Numbered from the stretch's first letter, positions 45,704 to 55,483 are shown. The stretch is 64,000 bases of DNA from Flavobacterium xueshanense (GCF_900112975.1 NZ_FONQ01000016.1:22541-86540); one strand, 5' to 3'. Notes: a model not told the origin generated them from the letters alone. Translations and numbers: made by a program.

Positions 45704-46174
45704 TTAACAACAACCTCCACCTGGAGTGCAGCTGTTAGTTTGACTTGGGATTTCGGATAACTTCACTTTTTGTTTTTCGGCTGGAATGCCACATTGATCT
45801 TGGGCCAAACAAGCTGTTTGTTTGTTTAATAAAGTGAATGCTGTTCCGTTAAAACCAATATCGTATTTACCAATAGTTTCTGCTTGAAATTCTACTTCTA
45901 CTTCATAATCTTCAATACCCAAAACTTTTTCAGATAATTCAATTATATCCAATAATTTTTGCGGTTTTAAGCGGTGTTCGAAATCATTGGCGTCCCATAA
46001 TTGAAAGTTAACAACGGTTTCTTTTCGAATTTTTCCACCACAATCAATAAAGTTTTTGGTGATTAAACCCACTTCAGTTACATGGAAATGTTCTGGAACA
46101 TAAGTTCCGTTTGGCAATACAAAAGCAACGTTGTCCAACGTGCTCAACTGTTTTTTAATTTCTGATAGTTTCAT
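45704..46174 (-). CDS. DUF6428-family protein of arsenic operons
   Basis: 156 residues, soluble. It opens MKLSEIKKQLSTLDNVAFVLPNG, contains PEHFHVTEVGLITKNFIDCGG (a small HxH-like patch) and ends in a cysteine-rich tail CTPGGGCC, with two other Cys in NKQTACLAQDQCGIP. The whole sequence resembles the DUF6428 family, which I know from ars operons of this phylum and which has no assigned activity. The Cys tail could bind As(III) or a metal and act as a chaperone (inference). It lies between arsR and arsC in the same transcript. Confidence 0.8.
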   Translation of the reverse strand: MKLSEIKKQLSTLDNVAFVLPNGTYVPEHFHVTEVGLITKNFIDCGGKIRKETVVNFQLWDANDFEHRLKPQKLLDIIELSEKVLGIEDYEVEVEFQAETIGKYDIGFNGTAFTLLNKQTACLAQDQCGIPAEKQKVKLSEIPSQTNSCTPGGGCC

Positions 46175-46192
46175 TTTTTAATAATTTAAAAA

Positions 46193-46525
46193 TTAACAAC
46201 ATTGATTTTTCTTATTTTTTAAATAGGCATTGATGTTTTTAAAAAATCCTTTGATTTTCTCAAAGCCTTCTTCATTTAGGCAGTAGCAAATGGAAGCTCC
46301 CTCAAAATTGCCTTTTATAAGTCCGGCATTTTTCAGTTCCTTCAAGTGTTGAGAAACGGTAGGTTGTGCCAAAGGCAATTCGTTTACGATATCACCGCAC
46401 ACACAACTGTTTACTTTTATTAAATGTTGGATTATGGCAATTCGGGCAGGATGACCAATAGCTTTCGCCAATGTTGCCAATTCGTTTTGCTCGTCTGTGA
46501 AATGCTCTGATTTAGTAATTCCCAT
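46193..46525 (-). CDS. arsR: ArsR-family arsenic-responsive repressor
   Basis: About 110 residues from the ATG at 46525 (MGITKSEHF). The longer open frame reaching 46648 would read through the promoter and is rejected. The winged helix has the recognition helix QPTVSQHLKELKNAGLI and the sensor motif VNSCVCGDIV, the C-x-C pair of classical As(III)-sensing ArsR proteins. Another Cys pair ends the protein (NQCC). It is the first gene of arsR, DUF6428, arsC, acr3, ArsO-like. Confidence 0.93.
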   Translation of the reverse strand: MGITKSEHFTDEQNELATLAKAIGHPARIAIIQHLIKVNSCVCGDIVNELPLAQPTVSQHLKELKNAGLIKGNFEGASICYCLNEEGFEKIKGFFKNINAYLKNKKNQCC

Positions 46526-46537
46526 CGTTATATATTT

Positions 46538-46574
46538 ATATTGCAATATTACGATAATAAAAATCAGCAGCAAA
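46538..46574 (-). promoter_or_regulatory. ars promoter with overlapping palindromic operator
   Basis: Read on the minus strand: TTTG (46571-46574), a 19-bp spacer and the near-consensus -10 TAATATTG (46544-46551). The perfect palindrome ATATTGCAATAT (46538-46549) covers the -10 box and lies 12 bp before the arsR ATG, an ideal position for ArsR repression. Confidence 0.65.
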
Positions 46575-46735
46575 TTTTTTGACGTTAATTTAAAATTAAA
46601 AAGCAATGCAATCGAGTAGGAGTGACTAAAATTCGAGCCTAATTGCATTACCTTTTAGTTTTTGAATGATTTTGAAATTATTGGACGGTTTGCTCACATG
46701 ATATATGATAATGAAAACAAAGTCACAACCAGATT

Positions 46736-47770
46736 TTAGGGTTCAATAATTACCTTCATCGCTTTTTCTTTTGCTGCGTTTCCAAAAACTTCATAAGCTT
46801 TTAGGATTTCGTTTAATTTAAAATGATGGGTAATTAGTTTGGCGGGTTCCAATTTTCCGGAGGAAACTGTTTTCAATAGCATTGGAGTAGTATTTGTATT
46901 TACCAATCCCATTGTTATTGTAATATTTTGAATCCACAAATCTTGAATTTGCAGTTCTACCGGTTTTCCATGTACTCCAATATTTGCGATATGACCACCG
47001 GGACGAACAATTTTTTGACATATATCAAATGTTCCCGGAACTCCAACTGCTTCAATAGCCACATCAACTCCATCTTTAGTTTCGGCTAATATTCTTTTTA
47101 AGACATCTTCTTTTGCTGAATTGATCGTATCTGTGGCGCCAAATTTTTCGGCCATTTTCAAACGATTTTCATCCATATCAATCATGTAAATTTTGGAAGG
47201 TGAATAAAACTGGGCAGTAAGCAACGCTGACATTCCTATGGGTCCAGATCCTACAATTGCAATGGTATCTCCGGGTTTTACGCCGCCATTAATCACGCCG
47301 ATTTCATGTCCTGTAGGTAAAATATCGCTTAGCATTACCAAAGCTTCTTCGTCAGCGCCTTTTGGTATAAGATGGAGACTATTATCTGCATGAGGAATAC
47401 GGACATATTCTGCCTGAGTACCGTTTATAAGGTTTCCTAATATCCAGCCACCATCCTCACAATGAGAGTACATTTGCTTTTTGCAATATTCGCAGGATCC
47501 ATCAGAAGTGATGCAGGAAATAATCACATGGTCTCCTTTTTTAAAATTCCTAACGGAAGTTCCAATTTCTTCAATTACACCAACTCCCTCATGTCCCAAC
47601 GTAGTTCCTAGTTTTACCGATGGGGTTTTTCCATGTAAAATTCCCAAGTCTGTTCCGCAGATCGTGGTTTTAAGTATTTTTACCAATACATCGGTTGCTT
47701 TTTCGATTTTAGGTAGTGGGACGTCTTTCAATTGTATTTTTCCAGGACCGTCATAAACTAGAGCTTTCAT
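46736..47770 (-). CDS. Zinc-dependent medium-chain alcohol dehydrogenase
   Basis: About 344 residues from the ATG at 47770 (MKALVYDGPGKIQ). Longer starts at 47788 and 47818 are possible, since the frame is open. The zinc site shows TICGTDLGIL and GHEGVGVIEEIG, the structural zinc lobe SDGSCEYCKKQMYSHCEDGG, and the NAD(P) motif IVGSGPIGMSALL. The stretch GNLINGTQAEYVRIPHADNSLH is typical of the secondary-alcohol/formaldehyde-type ADH subgroup. Substrate is uncertain. It stands alone between the ars promoter and an unknown small gene, and no terminator hairpin was found after it. Confidence 0.88.
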   Translation of the reverse strand: MKALVYDGPGKIQLKDVPLPKIEKATDVLVKILKTTICGTDLGILHGKTPSVKLGTTLGHEGVGVIEEIGTSVRNFKKGDHVIISCITSDGSCEYCKKQMYSHCEDGGWILGNLINGTQAEYVRIPHADNSLHLIPKGADEEALVMLSDILPTGHEIGVINGGVKPGDTIAIVGSGPIGMSALLTAQFYSPSKIYMIDMDENRLKMAEKFGATDTINSAKEDVLKRILAETKDGVDVAIEAVGVPGTFDICQKIVRPGGHIANIGVHGKPVELQIQDLWIQNITITMGLVNTNTTPMLLKTVSSGKLEPAKLITHHFKLNEILKAYEVFGNAAKEKAMKVIIEP

Positions 47771-48126
47771 TGTTTTAGTCTGAACCATTTTAATTTTATT
47801 TGAGAGTTGTTTATCCATTATTGGACAGGCTTTATGTATATTAAATCTTATTATCTAAAAAAAGATTAGAATTAATCATAACTACTTTGTATTAATTAAT
47901 GATTTCTTAATCAAGAAAATTACTGTCGAAAGTTCGTTTGCTTTCGTCTTAAATTCTATGATATAAATCATTTTTTTAAATAAATATTTCGATCTATTTA
48001 AGATGGTATTTTTCGTCGAAAGCTCCCATTATAATGTAGTACATCTGATAATAAAAAATCTTTTAAGAAAGAGAGTCCAACCTTTTTTTGAAAAAATATC
48101 GTTCTAATTTTCTTAAATTATCTCGC

Positions 48127-48510
48127 TTACATCCATTTTGATAGAAAATCAATCAATTCTTCTCTTAAATCTTCAAATAGTTTTTCAAAAGTTGCAATAC
48201 TTTCTCGATGGTTTTTATGATCTGAAAATTTATCATGATCAACCGCATTAGGGTTATCATGTGCTGCTGACTCCAGGTACAATTCGTGACTTTTAATATC
48301 ATGGCTTAAGATATCAATTTGTTCCTTTTGAATAATCAGCTGATTGTTAAAATGATCCGTTAAAGAACGAACCTCTTTTAAAGTATTCTTTTCCGCCACT
48401 TCCGAAATTCGCTTAGACATAATTACAAGCTCATCCTTATAAAACAAAAGTTTGTTTAGCCACGTTTTATGTTCTTCATGTAACTGATAAATTGATTTTT
48501 TAGTTTCCAT
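48127..48510 (-). CDS. Small coiled-coil protein, function unknown
   Basis: 127 residues, no signal peptide. Almost wholly helical and charged, with heptad-like segments (IYQLHEEHKTWLNKLLFYKDELVIMSKRISEV and LRSL/IIQKEQIDILSHDIKSHELYL, split here) and a His/Asp-rich linker (AAHDNPNAVDHDKFSDHKNH). It keeps an open frame with a normal ATG and codon use like its neighbours, so it is likely expressed. I do not recognise the family. It is flanked on both sides by about 300 bp without genes (47819-48126 and 48511-48736), in which I see only AT-rich leader-type sequence. Confidence 0.65.
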   Translation of the reverse strand: METKKSIYQLHEEHKTWLNKLLFYKDELVIMSKRISEVAEKNTLKEVRSLTDHFNNQLIIQKEQIDILSHDIKSHELYLESAAHDNPNAVDHDKFSDHKNHRESIATFEKLFEDLREELIDFLSKWM

Positions 48511-48736
48511 TTTTTATGTGTTTTTAAATAGTTTGAGATTAGTTTAATATCGGTTTAACGATTTAAACATGTTTCCGGAATTACAATCTCTTTTATTCCG
48601 CCATTTTTTATTTTATAAATTAAAAATATAGTTTTTTGTATAAAAAAGAAAAAAACATTAAGTTCCTTAAAGTTAGTCATTTATGCTGTAATAAATAGAA
48701 ATATAGGTAGATTTTAAGCTATAAAAAATAAATTGA

Positions 48737-48782
48737 TTAAAAAAAAACATCCCCGAACAATCAAGTGTGTTTGGGGATGTTA
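48737..48782 (-). terminator. Terminator of the CoA-transferase gene
   Basis: On the minus strand ACATCCCCAAAC pairs with GTTCGGGGATGT (one G-T) around a 10-nt loop and ends in a run of eight T's, 23 bp after the stop codon. Confidence 0.85.
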
Positions 48783-48803
48783 GAAAAGATATGAATGCTA
48801 GTA

Positions 48804-50318
48804 CTAGAGTAATTCAACTAAACAGTTTTGTTTCATGCTGCCGGTTTCAATGTATCTGGAATGAAGTTTAAAAGCTTCTTCTAAAATATGCGGTGTATGG
48901 CCACCGCGCAAACAAGCACGATCAAAATAATCTGATAATTCTTCTCTGTATTCCGGATGCGTGCAATTTTCAATGATAATTTTGGCGCGTTCTCTGGGAG
49001 CAAGCCCTCTTAAATCGGCAATTCCCTGTTCGGTGATTAAAATATCAACATCATGTTCGGTATGATCAACATGGGACACCATTGGTAAAACATGCGAAAT
49101 GGCATTAAATTCTTTTGAAGATGATTGGGTGACAAAAATACTCAAATAGGCATTACGGGCAAAATCACCCGACCCGCCAATGCCATTCATCATATTAGTC
49201 CCTGAAATATGGGTAGAATTTACATTCCCATAAATATCAAATTCGATGGCTGTATTTATGGCTATAACTCCCAATCTTCGTATCACTTCCGCTGAATTAC
49301 TGATATTTTGCGGTCGAAGGAGAATTTTGTCTTTGTACTTTTCGAAATTATCAAGAATGTTTTTATAGCAATTTTCAGAAACGGTTATGGAGGAAGCCGA
49401 AGCAAAATTTAATTTTCCGCTATCAAGGAGTTCAAACGTGCTGTCCTGCAAGACCTCGGAATACATCACTAAATTTTCAAAATTTCCTTTGGCAAAACCA
49501 GACATGACCGCATTTGCCACTTTTCCAATTCCGGCCTGCAATGGCATTAATGAATTGGTTAAACGACCTTCTTTGATTTCATTTTCAAAAAAGGCCAATA
49601 AATGATTGGCAATGGCAGCCGTTTTCGGGTCTATTGCAGTTACATGTGCCGGACTATCGGGAATTTCCGTAAAAACAATTCCAATAACCTTTTTAGGATC
49701 GATAGTGATATAATTAGTTCCTATTCGGTCATCAGTAGCAGTAATGTTTAAAACGTCTCGATTAGGATAACTTTTTGAAATATAAATGTCATGAATCCCG
49801 GCGAATTCAAGAGGTATGGAAGTATTTATTTCGATGATAATTTTATCGGCAGTATGCGCAAAAGTAGCTGAATTTCCCACTGAGGTTGTTGGAATTACAT
49901 TTCCATTCTCATCGATATAGGTGGCTTCAATAACCGCAATATCAATTTTTGAAAGGTGTTTGTTTTCTAAAAGTTCGACAGTTTCACTTAAATGTTGATC
50001 AATAAAAAGTACTTTTCCTTCGTTTATTTTTTTTCGTAAGGTGGCATCAACCTGAAATGGCATTCTCTTGTATAAGGCGTTATTGTTAGCCAAATCCGCA
50101 TCAGTGGTATGACCTAAAGAAGCACCGGTAATTAATGTGATTCCAATATTTTCTGATTTTGCTCTTTCGGCAAAAGCGGGTAAAACGGCTTTACTGTCAC
50201 CAGCTTTTGTAAATCCACTGGTTCCGATAGTCATTTTGTCTTTGAAAAATAAAGCCGCTTCTTGCGCAGAAATAACTTTGTCTTTGTAACTTTGAAATCT
50301 AATTCTGTCCAACTGCAT
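48804..50318 (-). CDS. Acetyl-CoA hydrolase / succinate CoA-transferase family protein
   Basis: 504 residues of the Cat1/AarC/acetyl-CoA-hydrolase family of class-I CoA-transferases. The N-domain begins KDKMTIGTSGFTKAGDSKAVLPAFAERA, and the C-domain has the glycine-rich CoA loop MMNGIGGSGDFARNAYLSIF and the end motif ITEQGIADLRGLAPRERAKIIIENCTHPEYRE. It moves CoA between acetyl-CoA and succinate or hydrolyses acetyl-CoA. Succinate:acetate transfer is the best-studied activity, but the exact acceptor cannot be read here. It is a single gene with its own terminator, divergent from the AraC regulator (157 bp). Confidence 0.9.
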   Translation of the reverse strand: MQLDRIRFQSYKDKVISAQEAALFFKDKMTIGTSGFTKAGDSKAVLPAFAERAKSENIGITLITGASLGHTTDADLANNNALYKRMPFQVDATLRKKINEGKVLFIDQHLSETVELLENKHLSKIDIAVIEATYIDENGNVIPTTSVGNSATFAHTADKIIIEINTSIPLEFAGIHDIYISKSYPNRDVLNITATDDRIGTNYITIDPKKVIGIVFTEIPDSPAHVTAIDPKTAAIANHLLAFFENEIKEGRLTNSLMPLQAGIGKVANAVMSGFAKGNFENLVMYSEVLQDSTFELLDSGKLNFASASSITVSENCYKNILDNFEKYKDKILLRPQNISNSAEVIRRLGVIAINTAIEFDIYGNVNSTHISGTNMMNGIGGSGDFARNAYLSIFVTQSSSKEFNAISHVLPMVSHVDHTEHDVDILITEQGIADLRGLAPRERAKIIIENCTHPEYREELSDYFDRACLRGGHTPHILEEAFKLHSRYIETGSMKQNCLVELL

Positions 50319-50475
50319 AATTGTGCGTTTTTAATAAAAAAATAACAAAAAATTGATGTTTTGATAATGATTCAAATCAATAATTATATTTTAGTTTAAA
50401 TCATTTACAATTTTAGTAAAATTAAGAATTGGATAAATATCCTAATAAGTCATAAAAATATTCATTTCAGTCACA

Positions 50476-51294
50476 ATGGGTTCATCTGAAGCTTTAGAAG
50501 AAAAATATTATATTAAAGAGGTTGATACCGAAAAAAAAAGTATTTATTGCCACCATGATTTAATGGGAGAATTAATGATTCCAACCCACAAGCATGAAAA
50601 AGCTCAAATGCTTTACTCTGAAGGTGGTATTGTTCACGTTACTACGGAAACCAAAACTTATTTTCTTCCGGCACGTCATTTTATTTGGATTCCTGGAGGC
50701 GTAAAACATAGTATTCATCCCAACTCTGAGGATGTTATGATGCGCAATTTGTATTTCCCAGTAGATTCAGATGAAGACTCTTTTTATGAAAAAGAAGGTA
50801 TTTATCCCATTAATGATTTGTTGTTGCAAATGATGCTTTTCACAAATCGATGGAATGGAAACCTGAAAAAGGGAACTAGAAATTTTACTATTGCCAATGC
50901 GATAAAAGCCATTTTACCTGAAATATGTCTTACAAATTTACCATTATCGTTGCCTTTGCCAAAGGATATTCGTCTCAATAAAATCATCATTTATTTAGAT
51001 AAAAACTTGGGAGAAACTATTATGTTCTCTGATTTGGCCAATCGATTTGGGTTTAGTGAGCGCTCTTTGTATCGCTTGTTCCAAAAAGATTTAGGTATGT
51101 CCTTTATTCAATATTTCACCATTCGAAGAATTTTAAAAGCAATTGAATTGTTACTTGAAAAAAAATTATCTGTAAATGAAGTCGCGCAGGCGGTGGGTTA
51201 CAATAGTGTTCCAACATTTAGTAATACATTTTTTAAGATTTTAGGACAACGCCCTTCTGATTATTTAAAAGGGATCGAAATATTAAAAAAGTAA
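50476..51294 (+). CDS. AraC-family regulator with cupin sensor domain
   Basis: 272 residues. The N-terminal cupin-like sensing domain (about 20-110) has the His-rich strand MIPTHKHEKAQMLYSEGG and RHFIWIPGGVKHSIHP. Two helix-turn-helix motifs follow in the C-terminal part: MFSDLANRFGFSERSLYRLFQKDLG and LSVNEVAQAVGYNSVPTFSNTFFKILGQRPSDYLK, the AraC signature (both pieces shown only in part). It lies 145 bp before the TolC gene of a tripartite pump on the same strand and so probably regulates that pump; the ligand is unknown. Confidence 0.88.
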   Translation: MGSSEALEEKYYIKEVDTEKKSIYCHHDLMGELMIPTHKHEKAQMLYSEGGIVHVTTETKTYFLPARHFIWIPGGVKHSIHPNSEDVMMRNLYFPVDSDEDSFYEKEGIYPINDLLLQMMLFTNRWNGNLKKGTRNFTIANAIKAILPEICLTNLPLSLPLPKDIRLNKIIIYLDKNLGETIMFSDLANRFGFSERSLYRLFQKDLGMSFIQYFTIRRILKAIELLLEKKLSVNEVAQAVGYNSVPTFSNTFFKILGQRPSDYLKGIEILKK

Positions 51295-51438
51295 TTTTTT
51301 GTAACCTTCATTTTCTGCAATCGTTATATTAATTTTATCGACTTGTATTTGTCTGAAATGGATAAATAGTTGGCTATAGTTGATTTTAAGGCATGGATTA
51401 AATTAGGGAACTTTGCAACCTATTCCTTGATCTATATT

Positions 51439-52806
51439 ATGTTTCTGAAAAAAAGGGTTCTTTGGAGCCAAACAAAAATTAATTTTTCAAAAAATGTCTT
51501 GTTGTTATTCCTTTTCTTTCAAGGAATTGCGTCGGTACAAGCGCAACCAACTACCGCTATTTCTTTAAATGATGCTTTAAAAATCGCTAAAGAAAATAAT
51601 AAGACCATTCAGAAATCTCACATAGAACAGCGTATTTCAGAACAAGAAATTACCGTAACAAAAGATCTTCGTTTACCGGAACTTAATTTTAATGCGATGT
51701 ATTCCCGATTATCAGATCTGACGGAATACGAAGGCAGTTTTTTCTCGGATAAACATACCTATACTCCACAACCTGGAACTGTAATATATGATGCGGTTAC
51801 AAATTTTGATATGCCGATTTATGCAGGTAACAGAATCAATAATGCGATTAAAAAGTCGAAAGAGGAAAATGAAATTGCCAAAATCAAGGTAGAGAAGACA
51901 CAAAATGATATTCAGTTGCAGGTTACCGCTACTTTTTTGGGCATTTATAAAATGATGGAACTCCAGAAAATCATTAGCGAAAGCATAAAAGAAGAACAGG
52001 AACGATTAAAAGAAGTGAAGGCTTTTAAAACCTTTGGAACCGTTACTAAAAACGAAGTGTTGCGTTCTGAACTGCAATTATCTGACAGAGAACTTAATTC
52101 ATTAACCAATAAAAAAAATATTAGGATTTCACTTCAAGATTTAAAAACTCTTTTGCAGTTGCCGGAAGAGGCTGAAATTACTATCGATACAACAGGATTA
52201 CTTGATATAGCTCCATTGAAAGACTATGATTTCTATTTTAAAGAAACCCTTCAAAACGAAGAAATGCGTATTTCTAGTAGAAAAGTAGACTTAAAAAAAA
52301 CAGAGTTAAAAATGGTGAAAGGTAATTATTATCCTAAGGTGAGTTTCTTTGGAAATTATAATCTGAAATATCCCGACTATATGTTATTTACTTTAAATCG
52401 TCCCTATCTCTACACCATAGGACAAATTGGAGTGGAAGCTACTTATAATTTGTCTGGTTTGTATAAAAATAAAGCCAGAGTTCAGGTTGCCAACTTAAAA
52501 GTGGAATTGCAAGAAAATGATTCAGAGCTTGTAAAAAATGAAATGGTAGATAAAGTATTTAAAAATCATACTCAATATCAGGAAATACTTGACAAGCTGC
52601 CGGTTACGGACAAAGCATTGGATTTAGCCAATGAAAATTATCGCATTGTAAAAGTAAAATACCTGAACCAATTGGTCTTGATTACGGAAATGGTCGACGC
52701 TGATAACGAGTTGCTTCAGGCAAAATTCAACAAAATTTCCACTAGAATAGATGCTGCTATGAAACATTATGAATTGCTCCATACGGCAGGATTACTTAAT
52801 AAATAA
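51439..52806 (+). CDS. TolC-family outer membrane efflux protein
   Basis: About 455 residues. The open frame begins with a TTG at 51370, but the ATG at 51439 (MFLKKRVLWSQTK) leads into a signal peptide ending ASVQAQ and is preferred. TolC-type internal repeats are visible: an N-terminal ISLNDALKIAKENNKTIQKSH helix start, FDMPIYAGNRINNAIKKSKEE, and a second half with VEATYNLSGLYKNKARVQVANLKVELQ. The trimer forms the outer membrane channel of a pump with the next two genes. Members in this phylum have an SP-like or lipid anchor; here the SPase I type fits. Confidence 0.88.
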   Translation: MFLKKRVLWSQTKINFSKNVLLLFLFFQGIASVQAQPTTAISLNDALKIAKENNKTIQKSHIEQRISEQEITVTKDLRLPELNFNAMYSRLSDLTEYEGSFFSDKHTYTPQPGTVIYDAVTNFDMPIYAGNRINNAIKKSKEENEIAKIKVEKTQNDIQLQVTATFLGIYKMMELQKIISESIKEEQERLKEVKAFKTFGTVTKNEVLRSELQLSDRELNSLTNKKNIRISLQDLKTLLQLPEEAEITIDTTGLLDIAPLKDYDFYFKETLQNEEMRISSRKVDLKKTELKMVKGNYYPKVSFFGNYNLKYPDYMLFTLNRPYLYTIGQIGVEATYNLSGLYKNKARVQVANLKVELQENDSELVKNEMVDKVFKNHTQYQEILDKLPVTDKALDLANENYRIVKVKYLNQLVLITEMVDADNELLQAKFNKISTRIDAAMKHYELLHTAGLLNK

Positions 52807-52842
52807 TAATTTCAATTTAATATAATTTAGTTTCCAATTTAT

Positions 52843-53895
52843 ATGGTAAAAGTACAGAATTCGTCAAGAGCTCATCGATCATTTCATAGATTAATCACCG
52901 TGATTGCCAGTATTTTGGTTGTCGGGGGAATTGTTTTAGGAATTTGGTTTTATATTTTTAATCAAAATCACGAAGAAACTAATGATGCTCAGGTAGATCA
53001 ATTTGTAACACCAATTATGGCCCGAATTACTGGTTTTATTAAAGAAGTGCGCTATAATGAAAACCAATTTGTTCACAAAGGTGATACGTTGCTGGTAATT
53101 GACAACAGGGAATACAAAGCGCATTTAGACATGGCACTGGCAGATGTTGAAAACGCAAAAAGCAATAGCATAGTGATCGAAAAAAATGTTGCAACAACTT
53201 TTAATACAATTTCAGTTAGACAGGCTCAGTTGCAAGCTGCAAAAACGGAAGTTTGGAAAACAAAACTGGAATACAATCGCTACAAAAAATTAGTAAGCCA
53301 GGACGCGGCTACCGAACAACAGCTTGAAAAAGTAAAAGCGGATTATGAATTGGCACAGGCGCATTATCAGGAAATAGCAAATACCATTCAATCGGCGGCA
53401 TTAAATACCGCTGAAGCTTCCGCTAAAATCCCAACGGCTCAGACGGTAATTCAGTCCAAACAAGCGGTTGCTGACAATGCCACTTTGTTTCTTTCTTACA
53501 CCATAATTACCGCTCCGTATGATGGATGGGTGGGAAAAAAAATGATTCAGCCGGGACAAATGATAAAAGAAGGACAGACCTTAGTTTTTATCGTTAGCAA
53601 GGAAAAGTGGATTACAGCTAATTTTAAGGAAACGCAGCTACAGTATTTATCTGTTGGACAAGAAGTTAAAATGCAAGCAGATGCAATTAGAGAAAGAAAA
53701 TTTACCGGTATCATCGAGTCACTATCTCCTGCCAGTGGTGCACGTTTTTCGCTCTTACCTCCTGATAATGCTACGGGTAATTTTATAAAAATTGAACAAA
53801 GAATCCCGGTTAGAATAAAATTAAAAGTAAGTGATGCACAAACGGACTTTCTTAGAGCCGGCATGAATGTTACGGTTATAGCCGAACACAAATAA
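52843..53895 (+). CDS. HlyD/EmrA-family membrane fusion protein
   Basis: 350 residues. One N-terminal membrane helix (LITVIASILVVGGIVLGIWFYIF in two parts, about 17-40) is followed by the conserved ETNDAQVDQFVTPIMARITGFI, a lipoyl/barrel-sandwich half (FVHKGDTLLVIDNREYKAHLD), a coiled-coil hairpin (about 95-200) and the second half YTIITAPYDGWVGKKMIQPGQMI. The layout fits EmrA, the adaptor between an MFS pump and TolC. It lies 36 bp after the TolC gene and 4 bp before the MFS gene, all in one operon. Confidence 0.92.
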   Translation: MVKVQNSSRAHRSFHRLITVIASILVVGGIVLGIWFYIFNQNHEETNDAQVDQFVTPIMARITGFIKEVRYNENQFVHKGDTLLVIDNREYKAHLDMALADVENAKSNSIVIEKNVATTFNTISVRQAQLQAAKTEVWKTKLEYNRYKKLVSQDAATEQQLEKVKADYELAQAHYQEIANTIQSAALNTAEASAKIPTAQTVIQSKQAVADNATLFLSYTIITAPYDGWVGKKMIQPGQMIKEGQTLVFIVSKEKWITANFKETQLQYLSVGQEVKMQADAIRERKFTGIIESLSPASGARFSLLPPDNATGNFIKIEQRIPVRIKLKVSDAQTDFLRAGMNVTVIAEHK

Positions 53896-53899
53896 TCAG

Positions 53900-55483
53900 A
53901 TGTCAGAAGTAAGTATTTTTAAATCCTGGGTTCCAAATTGGGCTATTATTGCCATTATATTTTTCTGCATGCTGCATTCCATGGTTTTATTAGGAGTTTA
54001 TACTTCTAATGTAACGTACGCAGCGAGTTTTTTGGATGTGGAAGTGGAAGATTTGCAGTTTTCGATGTGTGTTACTTACGGGACTTTTCTGGCTACTTTA
54101 CTCATTGAAAGTAGGTTCTTTAAGTTTTTTCCAACCAAAAAATATTTCTTAGTCATTTATGGTCTGGCAGCCTTGACCTTTATTTTAACAGCCTACACGG
54201 AAAATTTTTCTTTGTTTATTATCCTAAGAATGGTCGAAGGGATTTTGATGGCATTGCCTGTTTTGCCTTTGCGATTATTTTTGATTTCTAGATTTAAGTC
54301 AAAAAATGCCGTGATTATTGGCTTTTCCCTTAATTATGGAGCTTTGATGCTGGCTTCACCTTTCATAATAAATATTGCTGTTTGGTTGCTTGAAAATTAC
54401 GATTGGAAATATATGGCTTTAGGTTCGGCTTTTTTTCAAATTGTGTGCGTGGCTTTGGTTATGATTACGTTCAATAACAATCGATATTATAAAAAAATTC
54501 CGTTGTATCAAATAGATTGGGCCAGTTTTATTCTTGTGCTTACCGCCATCATATGTGGCAGTTATTTTGTGGTTTATGGTCAAAAAAAATATTGGTTTGA
54601 ATCATCCCAAATTATAGTTGCGCTTATTGTCGCCTTAATCACAGGAGGTTTTTTTATCGCCCGACAAATGCTGGTTACTCGCCCTACTTTTGACATGAAA
54701 GTTTTTCAGTATGCAAATTTGCGAACCGGATTGTTATTGTCTGTGATCTTTTATATTGTCAGATCGACTTTAAATATTTGTCACAGCACGATGTATGTGG
54801 TTTGGAACTGGGAGCCATCCAGAGTAGCACATGTGCAGTATCTGAATATGATAGGAGTTGTAACCGGAATGATTCTTACGGGAATATTTCTGGCTAAATC
54901 TGTAGCTTCGCGATATATTTTTATATTGGGATTTTCACTCTTTGCCGTATTTCATTTCTGGTTTACCTTTCTTTTTGTACCTGATGCCTCGCTGGCAGAT
55001 ATCGCTATTCCTTACATGTTGCAGGGAGCCGCGGTCGGGGTACTATTTGTTCCGTTAGTATTGTTCACCGTATCGGCTGTTCCTAAACATTATGCTCCTT
55101 TTGCTGGAATTGTAGGAGTTGCAGGCCGTTTTTGGGGAAGTATAATGGGATTCGCGATTATTCAAAACGCAGGATGGTTTTTGCAAAGTACACATTTTAC
55201 AAAATTCCGACAGTTTGTTCTTCCCGAAAGTCCGGAAACACAAAGTCGTGTCGAACAACTCACCAAAAATTTTGTAGCTAAAGGATATGCGTTGGATGAT
55301 TCCAATAAATTAGCGATGAAACAAATTATCAGCTCAGTTTCAAAACAATCGATATTATTGTCCAACATGGAAATTTTTACCGCTATGGGTTACTTTATGC
55401 TTATTGTCGTCATTTTTCTGCTGCTTAATCAGCATTTAAGACAAACATTTGACATTTTCAAAAATAGAATTTGGGGTAATTAA
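53900..55483 (+). CDS. MFS transporter of the tripartite pump (EmrB-like)
   Basis: 527 residues with 12-14 predicted membrane helices, for example WAIIAIIFFCMLHSMVLLGVY, FILVLTAIICGSYFVVY and YFMLIVVIFLLL near the C-terminus. The family's inner membrane drug:proton antiporter fold is likely from size and from the HlyD/TolC partners, but the sequence lacks a clean EmrB motif-C, so it is a distant member. ATG follows the HlyD stop by 4 bp. The three genes would export a hydrophobic compound across both membranes; the substrate is unknown. Confidence 0.85.
   Translation: MSEVSIFKSWVPNWAIIAIIFFCMLHSMVLLGVYTSNVTYAASFLDVEVEDLQFSMCVTYGTFLATLLIESRFFKFFPTKKYFLVIYGLAALTFILTAYTENFSLFIILRMVEGILMALPVLPLRLFLISRFKSKNAVIIGFSLNYGALMLASPFIINIAVWLLENYDWKYMALGSAFFQIVCVALVMITFNNNRYYKKIPLYQIDWASFILVLTAIICGSYFVVYGQKKYWFESSQIIVALIVALITGGFFIARQMLVTRPTFDMKVFQYANLRTGLLLSVIFYIVRSTLNICHSTMYVVWNWEPSRVAHVQYLNMIGVVTGMILTGIFLAKSVASRYIFILGFSLFAVFHFWFTFLFVPDASLADIAIPYMLQGAAVGVLFVPLVLFTVSAVPKHYAPFAGIVGVAGRFWGSIMGFAIIQNAGWFLQSTHFTKFRQFVLPESPETQSRVEQLTKNFVAKGYALDDSNKLAMKQIISSVSKQSILLSNMEIFTAMGYFMLIVVIFLLLNQHLRQTFDIFKNRIWGN

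Noticed and set aside
46526..46648. 41-residue N-terminal extension of ArsR
   Set aside because: The extension would be translated from across the ars promoter and palindrome. The ATG at 46525 gives the normal ArsR length.
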